A stretch of 64,000 bases of DNA from Haliotispira sp965263485 (GTDB lineage: Bacteria > Spirochaetota > Spirochaetia > SP-2023), in the NCBI GenBank assembly GCA_965263485.1, contig CBDHHO010000004.1:2170001-2234000 (forward strand), in the 5' to 3' direction. How positions within the stretch are numbered: the first letter of the stretch is position 1; the number at the start of each line of letters is the position of its first letter. Positions 32,142-41,632 of this stretch are shown piece by piece. Below the pieces are notes generated by a model, which had not been told where the DNA came from, ran no database searches, and saw only the letters and a program-made list of their open reading frames with translations. The position numbers were made by a program, and so were the translations under genes.

Positions 32142-33659
32142 ATGAATCAATGGCAAAATCTGGAAATGCTCGGAGCGGCCCACAAACCTCGCATTGGTCT
32201 GTATACCTCGGGGCTGCAGGCCTACTGGCCTCAATTTGAAGGTCTCAGGGAGCGTCTCATCGCCTATGGCCAGTTTATGGAACAGCGTATGAGCGGTCTG
32301 GGGGCTGAGGTCCACAATTTCGGCCTGGTCGACAGTGATTCCGTCGGCAGGAAAGCGGGAGAGTGGTTTCAGAGCCGGAATGTAGATTTAATCTTTTGTC
32401 ATTGTGGTTCTTATTTCTCCAGTGATGCGGTTCTTCCGCTGCATCAGATCTGCCGGAAGCCAGTCGTGATTTTGAATCTGCAGCCGACGGCTGCGATGAA
32501 CTATGAACAGACCAATACGGGCGAATGGCTGGCCCACTGCGTGGCCTGTCCCGTTCCCGAGTTGGCCAATGCTTTCCACAGAGCCAATATTAACTTTGAA
32601 ATCGTCAATGGACTTCTGGGCCTGGACCAGACTCCAGAAATATCGCTGACTGATGAAGTTACTGCCCACAGAAAGGAGGCAGTACGCGCATGGAGCGAAA
32701 TTGAGCAATGGATCCAAGCAGCCTGTGTACAGAGGACTTTACAGCGCTCCAGATTTGGTTTTTTAGGTCATAATTTCAGGGGAATGCTGGACCTGTACAG
32801 CGACTTTACCATGATGCAGGGACAGGCAGGCATACACGTGGAAGTTTTGGAAATGTGCAACCTAAAGCACTTTCTTGACAATGTCGGTCCTGAAGAAATC
32901 CAAAACAAGATTCAGCTGATGGAAGAGTTTTTTGAGATTTCCGGCGATTCCCCCTCAGATCCTATTGCCAGAAAGCCTACAAAGGAACAAATGGAGTGGT
33001 CGGCCAGGGTTGCCGCCGCCCAGGAGAAAATGGTGCGCCATTACAGGCTGGACGCTCTGGTTTATTACTATATGGGTACTGATGATAACGAATATGAAAA
33101 GATCCAGGGTGGCTTTATTGTCGGGCATTCCCTGTTGACCGGACAGGGTATCCCCTGCGCCGGGGAAGGGGATCTGAAAACGGGCCTTGCCATGAAGATC
33201 TGCGATATTCTCAATATTGGGGGTTCCTATTCGGAGATTGTCGCCATGGATTACAATCGAGACACGATTATCCTGGGACACGACGGGCCGTTCCACATCA
33301 AAATTGCAGCTAAAAAGCCTGTTCTCAGAGGTATGGGTGTTTATCACGGCAAACAGGGAAGCGGGGTTTCTGTCGAAGCCAACGTGCTTGAAGGGGCGAT
33401 CACAACACTCAATGTAACCCAGACAAGAGAAGGGAAATTAAAGATGATTGTCAGTGAGGGTGAAGCGATAGCGGCCCCCATTCTGAAAATCGGCAATACT
33501 CAAACCCATATATCCTTCTCAGAACAGCCGGATCGATATATGGACCGTTGGTTTGCCGAAGCCCCGACACACCATTGTGCTCTGTCCACAGGGCACAATG
33601 CGGCCCTGTTTAAGAAAGTAAGTCGTTTGCTGGATATTGATCTGGTAAGCCTGCAATAA
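32142..33659 (+). CDS. L-fucose/L-arabinose isomerase-family sugar isomerase
   Basis: 505 residues, cytosolic. Metal and substrate residues of the aldose-ketose isomerase fold are recognisable: CAGEGDLKTGLAMK, LGHDGPFHIK, and near the C-terminus APTHHCALSTGHN. MNYEQTNTGEWLAHC is an N-domain family segment. GGAGAG precedes the ATG. It is first in the operon, followed after 25 bases by L-rhamnose isomerase. It presumably interconverts a related sugar (L-fucose, L-arabinose or a 6-deoxy analogue); the exact substrate is not evident. Confidence 0.8.
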   Translation: MNQWQNLEMLGAAHKPRIGLYTSGLQAYWPQFEGLRERLIAYGQFMEQRMSGLGAEVHNFGLVDSDSVGRKAGEWFQSRNVDLIFCHCGSYFSSDAVLPLHQICRKPVVILNLQPTAAMNYEQTNTGEWLAHCVACPVPELANAFHRANINFEIVNGLLGLDQTPEISLTDEVTAHRKEAVRAWSEIEQWIQAACVQRTLQRSRFGFLGHNFRGMLDLYSDFTMMQGQAGIHVEVLEMCNLKHFLDNVGPEEIQNKIQLMEEFFEISGDSPSDPIARKPTKEQMEWSARVAAAQEKMVRHYRLDALVYYYMGTDDNEYEKIQGGFIVGHSLLTGQGIPCAGEGDLKTGLAMKICDILNIGGSYSEIVAMDYNRDTIILGHDGPFHIKIAAKKPVLRGMGVYHGKQGSGVSVEANVLEGAITTLNVTQTREGKLKMIVSEGEAIAAPILKIGNTQTHISFSEQPDRYMDRWFAEAPTHHCALSTGHNAALFKKVSRLLDIDLVSLQ

Positions 33660-33684
33660 CCAATTTTTATCGGGAGATACAGTC

Positions 33685-34944
33685 GTGTATACAAATATAG
33701 AAAAGACTTATGAACATGTCAAAGAAGTTTATGCCGGGATTGGCATTGATACCGATGCCGTGATTCAGAGAATTGATAAGATTCCAATATCGATTCACTG
33801 CTGGCAGGGAGATGACCTTATTGGTTTTGAGGATCGCAGCCAAGGATTAACCGGGGGCATTCAGGCGACCGGGAATTATCCGGGAGGGGCCAGAACCATT
33901 GATGAATTGCGTATGGATATGGAACAAGCCTTCAGCCATATTCCCGGCGAAAAGAAAATCAGTTTGCATGCCATTTATCTTGATACTAAAGAAAAGATCC
34001 CGCGCGATGAAATCGAACCGGAGCACTTTTCATCGTGGGTTTCATGGGCTCGGGAAACGGGGATCGGTCTGGACTTTAATCCAACCTGCTTTTCCCACAA
34101 GCTCGCCGATGACGGTCTGACGCTCAGCCACCCTGATGAGTCCGTACGCAGTTTCTGGATCCGGCACGTACAGAAATGTAGAAATATCAGCGAGTATTTC
34201 GGCAGGGAATTAGGGCAGGCTTCAGTCATGAACATCTGGATCCCGGACGGATTTAAGGACGTTCCTGCAGACCGACTGAGTCCTAAAATCCGCTTACAGG
34301 AATCACTGGACCAGTGTCTCGCAGAAAAGAAAGATAAGCGTTACAACATCGATATTTTAGAGGGCAAGCTTTTCGGTTTGGGACTGGAAAGTTATGTTGT
34401 CGGTTCGCATGAGTTTTATGCTGGTTACGGCGTGAAAAACAACGTAGGGGTTTGCTTCGATACCGGGCATTTTCACCCGACAGAAGCGGTCTCCGAGAAG
34501 CTTTCTTCGGCATCGCTTTTTTTTCCGGAGATACTGCTCCACCTCAGCCGTCCAGTTCGATGGGACAGCGATCATGTGGTCACGCTGAATGAAGAGCTGA
34601 TTGCTATTGCCCAGGAGGTACTCCGGCACAAATTGGAGAACAAGGTTTATGTTGGACTCGACTATTTTGATGCGAGCATCAATCGAGTTGCCGCGTGGGT
34701 TATCGGTACCTGTAATGTCAGAAAAGCTTTGTTAATAGCAGGTTTGGAGCCTTTTCCTCTACTTGCCAGTGCCGAACAGGATTTTGATTTTACCAGACGT
34801 CTGGCATATCACGAGGAATTTAAGAGCTTCCCGTGGCAAATTGTCTGGGCCTATTATTGCGAGCAAAAGGGGGTGTTGTGCGGACTCGAATGGATTAAAG
34901 CGATTCAGAGCTACGAGAACAATGTTTTAAAAAAACGTAGTTGA
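33685..34944 (+). CDS. rhaA: L-rhamnose isomerase
   Basis: 419 residues starting at GTG 33685 with GGGAG eight bases before it. It converts L-rhamnose to L-rhamnulose in the cytosol. Recognisable parts are ISIHCWQGDDLIGFE, LTGGIQATGNYPGGARTIDELR, GLDFNPTCFSH, VMNIWIPDGFKD and CFDTGHFHPTEAVSEK, which hold metal-binding His/Asp residues of the family. The neighbours (mutarotase, rhamnose-type ABC transporter) agree. No rhamnulokinase or aldolase is visible in this window. Confidence 0.93.
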   Translation: MYTNIEKTYEHVKEVYAGIGIDTDAVIQRIDKIPISIHCWQGDDLIGFEDRSQGLTGGIQATGNYPGGARTIDELRMDMEQAFSHIPGEKKISLHAIYLDTKEKIPRDEIEPEHFSSWVSWARETGIGLDFNPTCFSHKLADDGLTLSHPDESVRSFWIRHVQKCRNISEYFGRELGQASVMNIWIPDGFKDVPADRLSPKIRLQESLDQCLAEKKDKRYNIDILEGKLFGLGLESYVVGSHEFYAGYGVKNNVGVCFDTGHFHPTEAVSEKLSSASLFFPEILLHLSRPVRWDSDHVVTLNEELIAIAQEVLRHKLENKVYVGLDYFDASINRVAAWVIGTCNVRKALLIAGLEPFPLLASAEQDFDFTRRLAYHEEFKSFPWQIVWAYYCEQKGVLCGLEWIKAIQSYENNVLKKRS

Positions 34945-35029
34945 ATGGTTTATAATTAAAAGGATTTATATGTAAAAACATCTTACAGGTATTTTTACAG
35001 ACAAACTAAAACGGAGAATCATACATAAT

Positions 35030-35344
35030 ATGAGCGAAAAAATTGCGTTTACGATGAATCTAAAACCAGGTTGTGCAAAAGAATATCGAAAGCGACATGA
35101 TGAGATATGGCCAGAATTAGTAGAGCTTCTGCGCAACACTGGTGTCAGTGATTACAGTATTTTTCTGAACGAAGCAAATATGTTGTTCGCGGTATTGAGC
35201 TGTAATGATGAAGCAGCGTATCAGGCTTTACCACAGAATCCGCTCATGCAGCGATGGTGGGATTATATGGCCCCACTGATGGAAGTTTTACCGAATAACG
35301 AGCCCGTGTGTAAAAGAATGACCGAAGTTTTTTACTTGAAATAA
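35030..35344 (+). CDS. rhaM: L-rhamnose mutarotase
   Basis: 104 residues, the usual size. It interconverts alpha- and beta-L-rhamnose, giving the isomerase its preferred anomer. The family motif KRHDEIWPELVELL is near the N-terminus, and WWDYMAPLMEV lies in the C-terminal half. It marks a sharp drop in GC content relative to the two isomerase genes and is followed directly by the transporter ATPase. Confidence 0.92.
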   Translation: MSEKIAFTMNLKPGCAKEYRKRHDEIWPELVELLRNTGVSDYSIFLNEANMLFAVLSCNDEAAYQALPQNPLMQRWWDYMAPLMEVLPNNEPVCKRMTEVFYLK

Positions 35345-35375
35345 AACTTTGGATATATACCAATTGGATAAAGCA

Positions 35376-36872
35376 ATGAATAATGAATTGATTTTAGAAG
35401 TGAAAAATATTACAAAAAATTTCCCGGGAACAAAGGCTCTTGATAAGGCGAAATTTCAGTTATATCGTGGAGAAATCCATGCGTTAATGGGAGAAAATGG
35501 TGCTGGTAAGTCTACATTTATTAAAATATTGACAGGAGTGCTACAGCCTGATGAAGGAGATATTTTATTAGATGGAACAAAAGTATATTTTTCAAATTCA
35601 AGAGATGCGCGAAAGCAAGGAATTGTGGCGATTTATCAGCACGCTACATCTTATCCTCAACTGACTGTTTCCGAGAATATTTTTATTGGTCATGAGATCA
35701 TATATAGAAGTGGATTCCTCAATTGGGGAGAAATGCACAGACAGACTAATATTCTTTTAGCCGAGTTGGGAGTTAATTTTGATGCCAGAACAATCATGAG
35801 TGATCTTAGTGTCGCTCAAAGACAAATTGTTGAAATTGCAAAAGCACTTTCTGCAAATGCTCGTATAATTATTATGGACGAGCCTACTGCAGCATTATCC
35901 CAAAAAGAAAGCGAAGAGCTGTATAAAATTGCTGAATCACTTAGAGATCAAAATTTTGTATCAATTATCTTTATTTCTCACCGTTTTGAAGATATATATC
36001 GACTTGCAACACAAGTAACAGTATTTCGAGATTCAAAATATATTGGCTCTTGGCCCTTACATGTTATTACAGAGGAAAAACTTGTTACTGCCATGGTTGG
36101 CAGGAAAATCAGCGAACAATATCCGAAAACAGTCGCACGTATTGGTGCAGAACTGCTGCGAGTTGAAAAACTCAGCAGACTGGGTTCTTTTTCGGATGTC
36201 TCTTTTGCTGTACGTTCTGGGGAAGTTGTAGGATTGACGGGGCTGGTAGGATCAGGAAGGACTGAGATTTGTGAATGTATTTGCGGCATACACAAGCCTG
36301 ATACAGGTAATATATTTTACAATGGCGATAAAGTAAATCTCTCATCACCGATAGATGCCATCAAATTAGGAATCGGCTTTCTTCCTGAAGATCGACAAAA
36401 AGAGGGACTCATATTAGACTGGAGTACAATGTATAATATTACAATATCTATAATAACTAACATATCCAATAAGATAAAATTTATCAATTCTAAAAAAGAA
36501 AAGGAATTTGCAGACTATCTATTTAATAAAGTCAATATCAAAGCGAATTCTGTACTTACGAAAGTCAATGAACTCTCAGGCGGCAACCAACAAAAAGTTG
36601 TTGTTGCAAAGCTGCTTTCATTAGATAACTTGAATCTTGTTGTATTGGATGAACCGACAAAAGGTGTAGATGTGGGAGCAAAGGCCATCATTCTAAAGAT
36701 TGTAAATAATTTAGCCCGTGAAGGGTATGGCGTTTTATTGGTTTCGTCTGAAATGCCGGAAATTCTGGGGATGTGCGATACGGTTTGTGTTATGCGGGAA
36801 GGTAAATTAGTGTGCTCGATGAAAATCGAAAATGCCTCGCAAGAGGCTATATTATCTGCGGCAATGGTATAA
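35376..36872 (+). CDS. rhaT: Sugar ABC transporter ATPase (rhamnose type, two NBDs)
   Basis: About 498 residues from ATG 35376 (a TTG at 35349 is a weaker alternative). It holds two fused nucleotide-binding domains, as in RbsA: Walker A GENGAGKST and signature LSVAQRQ in the first, degenerate GLVGSGRTE and signature LSGGNQQ in the second, with Walker B IIIMDEP and VVLDEP. It energises sugar uptake at the cytoplasmic membrane. It is followed by two permeases and a binding protein on the same strand, all AT-rich. Confidence 0.92.
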   Translation: MNNELILEVKNITKNFPGTKALDKAKFQLYRGEIHALMGENGAGKSTFIKILTGVLQPDEGDILLDGTKVYFSNSRDARKQGIVAIYQHATSYPQLTVSENIFIGHEIIYRSGFLNWGEMHRQTNILLAELGVNFDARTIMSDLSVAQRQIVEIAKALSANARIIIMDEPTAALSQKESEELYKIAESLRDQNFVSIIFISHRFEDIYRLATQVTVFRDSKYIGSWPLHVITEEKLVTAMVGRKISEQYPKTVARIGAELLRVEKLSRLGSFSDVSFAVRSGEVVGLTGLVGSGRTEICECICGIHKPDTGNIFYNGDKVNLSSPIDAIKLGIGFLPEDRQKEGLILDWSTMYNITISIITNISNKIKFINSKKEKEFADYLFNKVNIKANSVLTKVNELSGGNQQKVVVAKLLSLDNLNLVVLDEPTKGVDVGAKAIILKIVNNLAREGYGVLLVSSEMPEILGMCDTVCVMREGKLVCSMKIENASQEAILSAAMV

Positions 36873-36926
36873 AGATTCCCATGCAGATAGAAACTCGGAT
36901 CTACTTTTCAGGAGATTGATGACAGC

Positions 36927-37898
36927 ATGTTCATAAAGCACGGTAGAGAAATAGGATTATTTTTATTTATAGTTCTGATCATGCTATTATTAGGCATGAG
37001 AAATCCTAAATTTTTTTCAATAGAAAATTTGGATGATATGCTAAAAAGTACTGCTATTCTGAGTATCCTTGCACTGGGCATGTTATTGGTGATGGTAACA
37101 CAGGGGATTGATCTTTCAATTGCTTCAAATATGGCACTATCTGGCATGCTCACTTCTATTTTAGTACGAGATTATCCGAATATACTGACTATTATACCAG
37201 TTACTGTTGGACTTCTGGTGGGTGCTGTAAATGGTTTTTTAAATGGCCTGCTGATTACCAAAGGTAGAATTTTGCCCATCATAGTGACCCTCGGAATGAT
37301 GTATATCTCGAGAGGAATGACATTTGTCATCAGTCAAGGTAAGTGGGTTAGCTCATATCAGTTTACAGACCAATTTTTATCTTTGTCTAATGGACGCTTC
37401 TTGGGGATCAATAATCTCATTGTAATAGCTATCTTATTATATATATTTTTCATATTTTTTATTAAGTATACTCCCACAGGCAGACGAATATATGCAGTTG
37501 GGAGCAGCGAAGAGTCTGCCTATATCAATGGTCTAAATACCCATAGGCTGGTAATTCTTGTTTATACCATTATGGGACTGCTGGCAGGATTATGTGGGAT
37601 TCTATGGGTGGCACGTTTTGCTTCTGCCCAAAGTGACAGTGCCATTGGCTATGAATTTACTGTTATTGCAGCCTGCGTACTCGGTGGTGTCAGTCTGCAA
37701 GGTGGTTACGGTAAGATATCAGGTGTTTTTCTAGGTGTGATCTTACTGGGAATTCTTCAAAACGCCCTTCCTTTAATAAATATATCTCCATTCTGGCAAA
37801 ATGCGCTGCAAGGGACAATTATTCTGTTCGCCGTTATTTCTAATGTTTTATCGGAAAGAAAAATAAAAAGAGCCGCACTCAGGAGCCAACATAGATGA
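36927..37898 (+). CDS. rhaP: Sugar ABC transporter permease 1
   Basis: 323 residues with about eight to ten membrane segments, of the RbsC/BPD_transp_2 family. Family segments are GIDLSIASNMALSGM, VNGFLNGLLIT, TLGMMYISRGMTF, YAVGSSEESAYINGLN and CVLGGVSLQGGYG. It forms the membrane pore with permease 2, whose start overlaps its stop by four bases. Confidence 0.9.
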   Translation: MFIKHGREIGLFLFIVLIMLLLGMRNPKFFSIENLDDMLKSTAILSILALGMLLVMVTQGIDLSIASNMALSGMLTSILVRDYPNILTIIPVTVGLLVGAVNGFLNGLLITKGRILPIIVTLGMMYISRGMTFVISQGKWVSSYQFTDQFLSLSNGRFLGINNLIVIAILLYIFFIFFIKYTPTGRRIYAVGSSEESAYINGLNTHRLVILVYTIMGLLAGLCGILWVARFASAQSDSAIGYEFTVIAACVLGGVSLQGGYGKISGVFLGVILLGILQNALPLINISPFWQNALQGTIILFAVISNVLSERKIKRAALRSQHR

Positions 37899-38824
37899 AA
37901 GCAGTTAAATGGGAACTTCTTCTGGCGATGATCTTGGTGCTGATCAATATACTGAATGCTTCGATCTCTCCATATTATTTGAGTTATAGCAATATAACCA
38001 GCACTTTGGCAGGGTTTTTAGATCGCGGTTTTATGGTATTTGCAATGGCCATGATTATGATCATGGGAGACATAGATATATCTGTAGCTTCTATTACAGC
38101 CCTATCATCTGTTATAATGGGATTATTATTACAGAGTGGAATTTCAGAATATTTAGCAATACTAGCGGCTTTGATAATAGGAATATTGTGTGGATTTATT
38201 AATGGAATTATTTTAATAAAATTTAAAGAAATATCTTCTGCTATAGTTACAATTGCCACAATGATTCTATATCGTGGAATTGCATATATAATACTAAAAG
38301 ATCAAGCTGTGAATGGATTTCCTGAGTCTTTTTCATATTGGGGCTGGGGATCATTTGGAGAAGTACCGTTTATTATTATCTTATTTTTTATATTTGTCAT
38401 ATTTTTCTTGTTATTGTTGCACAAAACTGTCATTGGAAGATGGACTTATGCAATCGGTAGTAATCGAAAAGCCAGCTATTATGCTGGAGTGCCTGTGGAT
38501 AAAATTAGATTACTGTGGTTTTCGATGTCCGGCTTGATGGCATCTTTTTCGGCGATATTTCTGACTTCGCGAATGTCTAGCAGCAGGCCGAATGTAGCTT
38601 TAGGGTACGAGCTGGAGGTTATTACTATTGTTGTATTGGGAGGTGTCAGCAGTTCTGGTGGTAAAGGGAATATGTTTGGTGTCATTCTGGCAGTCTTTGT
38701 TATCGCATTAATGAAAAATGGTCTTGGTCTTATTAATATGAATTCACAGAGTGTATTTATATTTACAGGACTCTTATTGCTTATTGTAACTTTAATTAAT
38801 GGGGTTAAAAATAAAACAGATTAA
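37895..38824 (+). CDS. rhaQ: Sugar ABC transporter permease 2
   Basis: 309 residues, same family as permease 1 and overlapping it (ATGA). Segments include GDIDISVASITALSSV, GFINGIILIKF, TIATMILYRGIAYI, YAIGSNRKASYYAGVP and IVVLGGVSSSGGKGN. It is about equally hydrophobic and forms the heterodimeric pore. Confidence 0.9.
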   Translation: MKAVKWELLLAMILVLINILNASISPYYLSYSNITSTLAGFLDRGFMVFAMAMIMIMGDIDISVASITALSSVIMGLLLQSGISEYLAILAALIIGILCGFINGIILIKFKEISSAIVTIATMILYRGIAYIILKDQAVNGFPESFSYWGWGSFGEVPFIIILFFIFVIFFLLLLHKTVIGRWTYAIGSNRKASYYAGVPVDKIRLLWFSMSGLMASFSAIFLTSRMSSSRPNVALGYELEVITIVVLGGVSSSGGKGNMFGVILAVFVIALMKNGLGLINMNSQSVFIFTGLLLLIVTLINGVKNKTD

Positions 38825-38865
38825 TTGGTTTTGTATAAAACCAAATCAATTCACAGGAGGTTGTT

Positions 38866-39894
38866 ATGAAACAACAACATACGATAATAGGAGTACTGCT
38901 TCTATTATCATTATTCTTCCTTCCATTTGTTTTGATGGCAAGGGGCGAAAGTAGTGGTGGTGATGCCAAGAGATTTGCTGTGGTTTTTAAAAATACTGGC
39001 AATCCTTACGGAGAAAAGGAAATGGAAGGTTTTAAAAATGCCATTGAAGAAGTTGGTTATACGGCTATTCTCAAAGCACCTGCTCAACCAACCGTTGAAG
39101 GCCAGATTTCTATTATCGAAGAACTGATAGCACAGCGCGTCAATGTAATCGCTATGGTGGCCAACGATGAGAATGCTTTAGTTCCTGTTTTGAAAAAAGC
39201 GATGAACCAGGGCATTAAGGTTTTGTCATTAGATTCTTCAGTTGCTCCGGCAGGTCGCATGGTGCATGTCAACCAAGCTGATCCGGAGAAAATTGGAAGT
39301 TTTTTGATTTCGACTATTTCAGAAATGGTTGATGGTCAGGGTGAGATTGCAATTTTAAGTGCTACATCGCAGGCCTCTAACCAAAATCTCTGGATTGAAT
39401 GGATGCAAAAAACACTAAGTGAAAGCCAGTATTCTCAATTAAATTTGGTAAAAATTGCTTATGGCGATGATCTGCGGGATAAAAGCGTTTCTGAGACAGA
39501 AGCTTTGTTGAAAAATTACCCAGATTTGAAAGGCATTATTGCTCCTACTACTGTAGGTATCGCCGCAGCAGGGTTAGTGCTTCAGCAAAAGGGATTAGGC
39601 GGCAAAATAATGCTTACGGGCCTTGGACTTCCCAGCGAGATGGCCAGTTATATTAAGGATGGTATCTGTGAGTCAATGTATTTGTGGAATCCTTTAGACA
39701 TTGGTTATCTTGCAGGGGCCACAGCAATAGCCCTGGACAAAGGGGAGATTACCGGCAAGGTCGGAGAGTCATTCCAAGCTGGGAGGCTTGGAAAACGAAG
39801 CATTATTGCTGCTGATGGGGGGACAGAGATCATGCTAGGAGAACCTTTTCGATTCGATAAAAACAATATTGATGAATGGAAGTCAATATATTGA
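38866..39894 (+). CDS. rhaS: Sugar ABC transporter substrate-binding protein (rhamnose type)
   Basis: 342 residues. Signal peptide (IIGVLLLLSLFFLPFVLMA), then a Peripla_BP_4 domain: FAVVFKNTGNPYGEKEMEGF, VIAMVANDENALVPVL, VLSLDSSV, TTVGIAAAGLVLQQKGL and LWNPLDIGYLAGATAIAL. The C-terminal GEPFRFDKNNIDEW is typical of rhamnose-binding relatives. AGGAGG precedes the ATG. The stop codon lies at a perfect 22-bp tandem duplication (39869-39912), so the last residues may have been altered by it. Confidence 0.9.
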   Translation: MKQQHTIIGVLLLLSLFFLPFVLMARGESSGGDAKRFAVVFKNTGNPYGEKEMEGFKNAIEEVGYTAILKAPAQPTVEGQISIIEELIAQRVNVIAMVANDENALVPVLKKAMNQGIKVLSLDSSVAPAGRMVHVNQADPEKIGSFLISTISEMVDGQGEIAILSATSQASNQNLWIEWMQKTLSESQYSQLNLVKIAYGDDLRDKSVSETEALLKNYPDLKGIIAPTTVGIAAAGLVLQQKGLGGKIMLTGLGLPSEMASYIKDGICESMYLWNPLDIGYLAGATAIALDKGEITGKVGESFQAGRLGKRSIIAADGGTEIMLGEPFRFDKNNIDEWKSIY

Positions 39895-39912
39895 TGAATG
39901 GAAGTCAATATA
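39869..39912 (+). repeat. 22-bp tandem duplication at the end of rhaS
   Basis: TTGATGAATGGAAGTCAATATA occurs twice in a row. The first copy encodes the C-terminus of the binding protein, and the second supplies the TGA stop. The second copy ends exactly at the terminus of the IS5-type element, so duplication and insertion may be linked. Confidence 0.85.
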
Positions 39913-39945
39913 GGGGACCTCTAAAAATCGGCATTGCGATGTAAA

Positions 39946-40110
39946 GGGAACCTCTAAAAATTCCAATTCCGCGCTGAATCGCGATCTTGTTGCCGAGTAG
40001 CTTCGTCAGCAAAGCCTTACCATACAGCAAAGTATGCTTCGGCTTCGCTTCCTCGCTATCGGCAAAATCTCGCTGATTCAGCATCGAAAGCGAATTTTTA
40101 GAGGTTCCCT
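39946..40110 (+). mobile_element. MITE-type element nested in the IS5 element, target duplication TAAA
   Basis: 165 bp: GGGAACCTCTAAAAATTCC ... GAATTTTTAGAGGTTCCC, flanked by TAAA (39942-39945 and 40111-40114). The same host sequence without the insertion is at 30271-30281 (GATGTAAAATC), so filled and empty sites can be compared directly. The core matches the copy at 30700. Confidence 0.92.
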
Positions 40111-40255
40111 AAAATCAAAAATCCTTCCTTAATCATAACAAAATAGCACAAAAAATAGTTGGATCCAGATTAATTACGATCAATAAATTCTAATAAAATT
40201 AGAATTTACATAAAAAAATCATTATTTACAGCATTTTAGATACAATTATCCACTA

Positions 40256-41067
40256 TTATGCTGTAATTGAAACATATTTTAACATATTATACACAGTATT
40301 TCGTAACCCCATACGAAACCTTACCCGATCTATCCCTATACATCGCAACTCTAATCCCCTATTCATGCAATTGCGAAACCATGCAAATATATGCTCCACT
40401 TTCGCCCGGGTCTTTGACTTGCGGCGGTTACTTTCTAATTGCTTCTCTGTAAGTGAAGTATCTCAATATTTTCGGTGATGAATAAAGTTCCTCCGTAGTT
40501 CATTTGTTATCTTTTCACTTCGATACGCACTATCCCCATATATCTGCGTGACGCCTCAAAATAGCTGCAAGCACCTGTGAGTCGTGCACATTAGCTGCAC
40601 TTACTTCGTAAGCTAAACTGCTCGTTAGTCGCCGTTGCAATGTGATTTTTGTATCCGTAGTGGCTTTTGCTATTTTTCTTTGTCCACCTTGCATCCGTAT
40701 CTTTTTGCCTCATTTTATTCTCGTTTTCCTTGAATGATGGAGGGATTTCATCATTTTTGATCTGCTGGTTTTCTTCTCTGGTATTGCGCTGCACAGGCAC
40801 TTTGACAAAGCTGGCGTCTACAATATTCTCTTGATTTGGACTTCCATGGCATCATCAGAGAGGTTGTAGGTTTCCTGAAGGATGAGAATGCGCAACATTT
40901 GGGAGACAGGGAATCTTGGCCTTCCAGAATTATTTTTTCTTTTTAGAGATATTTTGAGAAATAGTCTCTGAGATTCTATCCCAATCGATAGATTTTTTAA
41001 GTTCGAATATAAAAGGATTTGTACGTTTTACATCCTGATATATTATTTCACTTGTCATTTCAATCAT
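40256..41067 (-). pseudogene. IS5-family transposase, frameshifted
   Basis: Readable parts in different frames are: MIEMTSEIIYQDVKR at the start, a region with RPRFPVSQMLRILILQETY and LSDDAME, VDASFVKVPVQRNTREENQQ, then DARWTKKNSKSHYGYKNHI (the DDE region with its aromatic-Gly-Lys-His motif) and a C-terminal TRAKVEHIFAWFRN. Several frameshifts and stops separate them, so no active enzyme is made. It would have mobilised the IS and possibly the MITEs. Confidence 0.85.
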
Positions 41068-41141
41068 AATGATCCTCCAATATTATTGTATTGTAATTGA
41101 ATAATTGTGATTTGTCCAGTGCTGGATTTTTAGAGGTGCCC

Positions 41142-41632
41142 TTTAATTCTGGTGGCAAAAGATGCTCGAAGGGAAGGCATTTTAAGTGCTTCTTCCAGTA
41201 CTTTGATCTCGGGAGGATTCACCTTGACTTTGATTGGAGCAGACATACTTCTATTATACCATTATCCATTTTTTTGTATATAGCAGAACACTAGGTCTGC
41301 TACAGAAAGTTCTTCGTTGTTTTCCAGTAGTTCGCAGATAAAGGCCTTGCGTTGTTCGTTGTTCAAATTGTCTTTCGGTACTTTTTTTGCCATAGAATAC
41401 ACTCAGGATATACTCGTTTCATCTAGTCTGAAACCATCTATTAAAGTGATTCTGGCCGCGCTGTGCAAGGATTTGAAACTCAGCAAATCACAGATGATAT
41501 CCTATTCCTTTCTGTAAAAACAGTTAATTGTATTTAAAACTTTTCAAATATTTTTCTTGACAACAGAAGATTCTCATAGTAACATAAATACAATACGAAA
41601 AGGACATTCTAAGGTAATTAAAAGTTGAACTC
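41142..41632. other. Remnant stretch upstream of the phosphatase gene
   Basis: On the minus strand two short open pieces are seen: MSAPIKVKVNPPEIKVLEE... (about 41147-41251), cut off by the IS5 terminus, and MAKKVPKDNLNNEQRKAFIC... (about 41260-41391). Neither is recognised; they could be the start of a truncated gene pair. A 16-bp string TATAGCAGAACACTAG is shared with 30864-30879. The last 110 bases before 41633 are AT-rich and may hold the phosphatase promoter. Confidence 0.3.

Larger units (their letters stand above)
39913..41141 (-). mobile_element. IS5-family insertion sequence, decayed, with a nested MITE
   Basis: The left terminus GGGGACCTCTAAAAATC and right terminus GATTTTTAGAGGTGCCC are inverted repeats. 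Between them is a broken IS5-type transposase on the minus strand, with GGAGG before its start. Without the nested 165-bp MITE the element is about 1.06 kb. The termini are those of the MITE family, which makes this the best candidate for the parent lineage. The flanks (TATA and TTTA) do not form a clear target duplication. The same left end recurs at 30245 and the same right end at 44147. Confidence 0.8.

Noticed and set aside
30864..41294. Shared 16-bp string TATAGCAGAACACTAG at 30864 and 41279
   Set aside because: Too short and without further similarity on either side to call an element; noted only as a possible remnant end.
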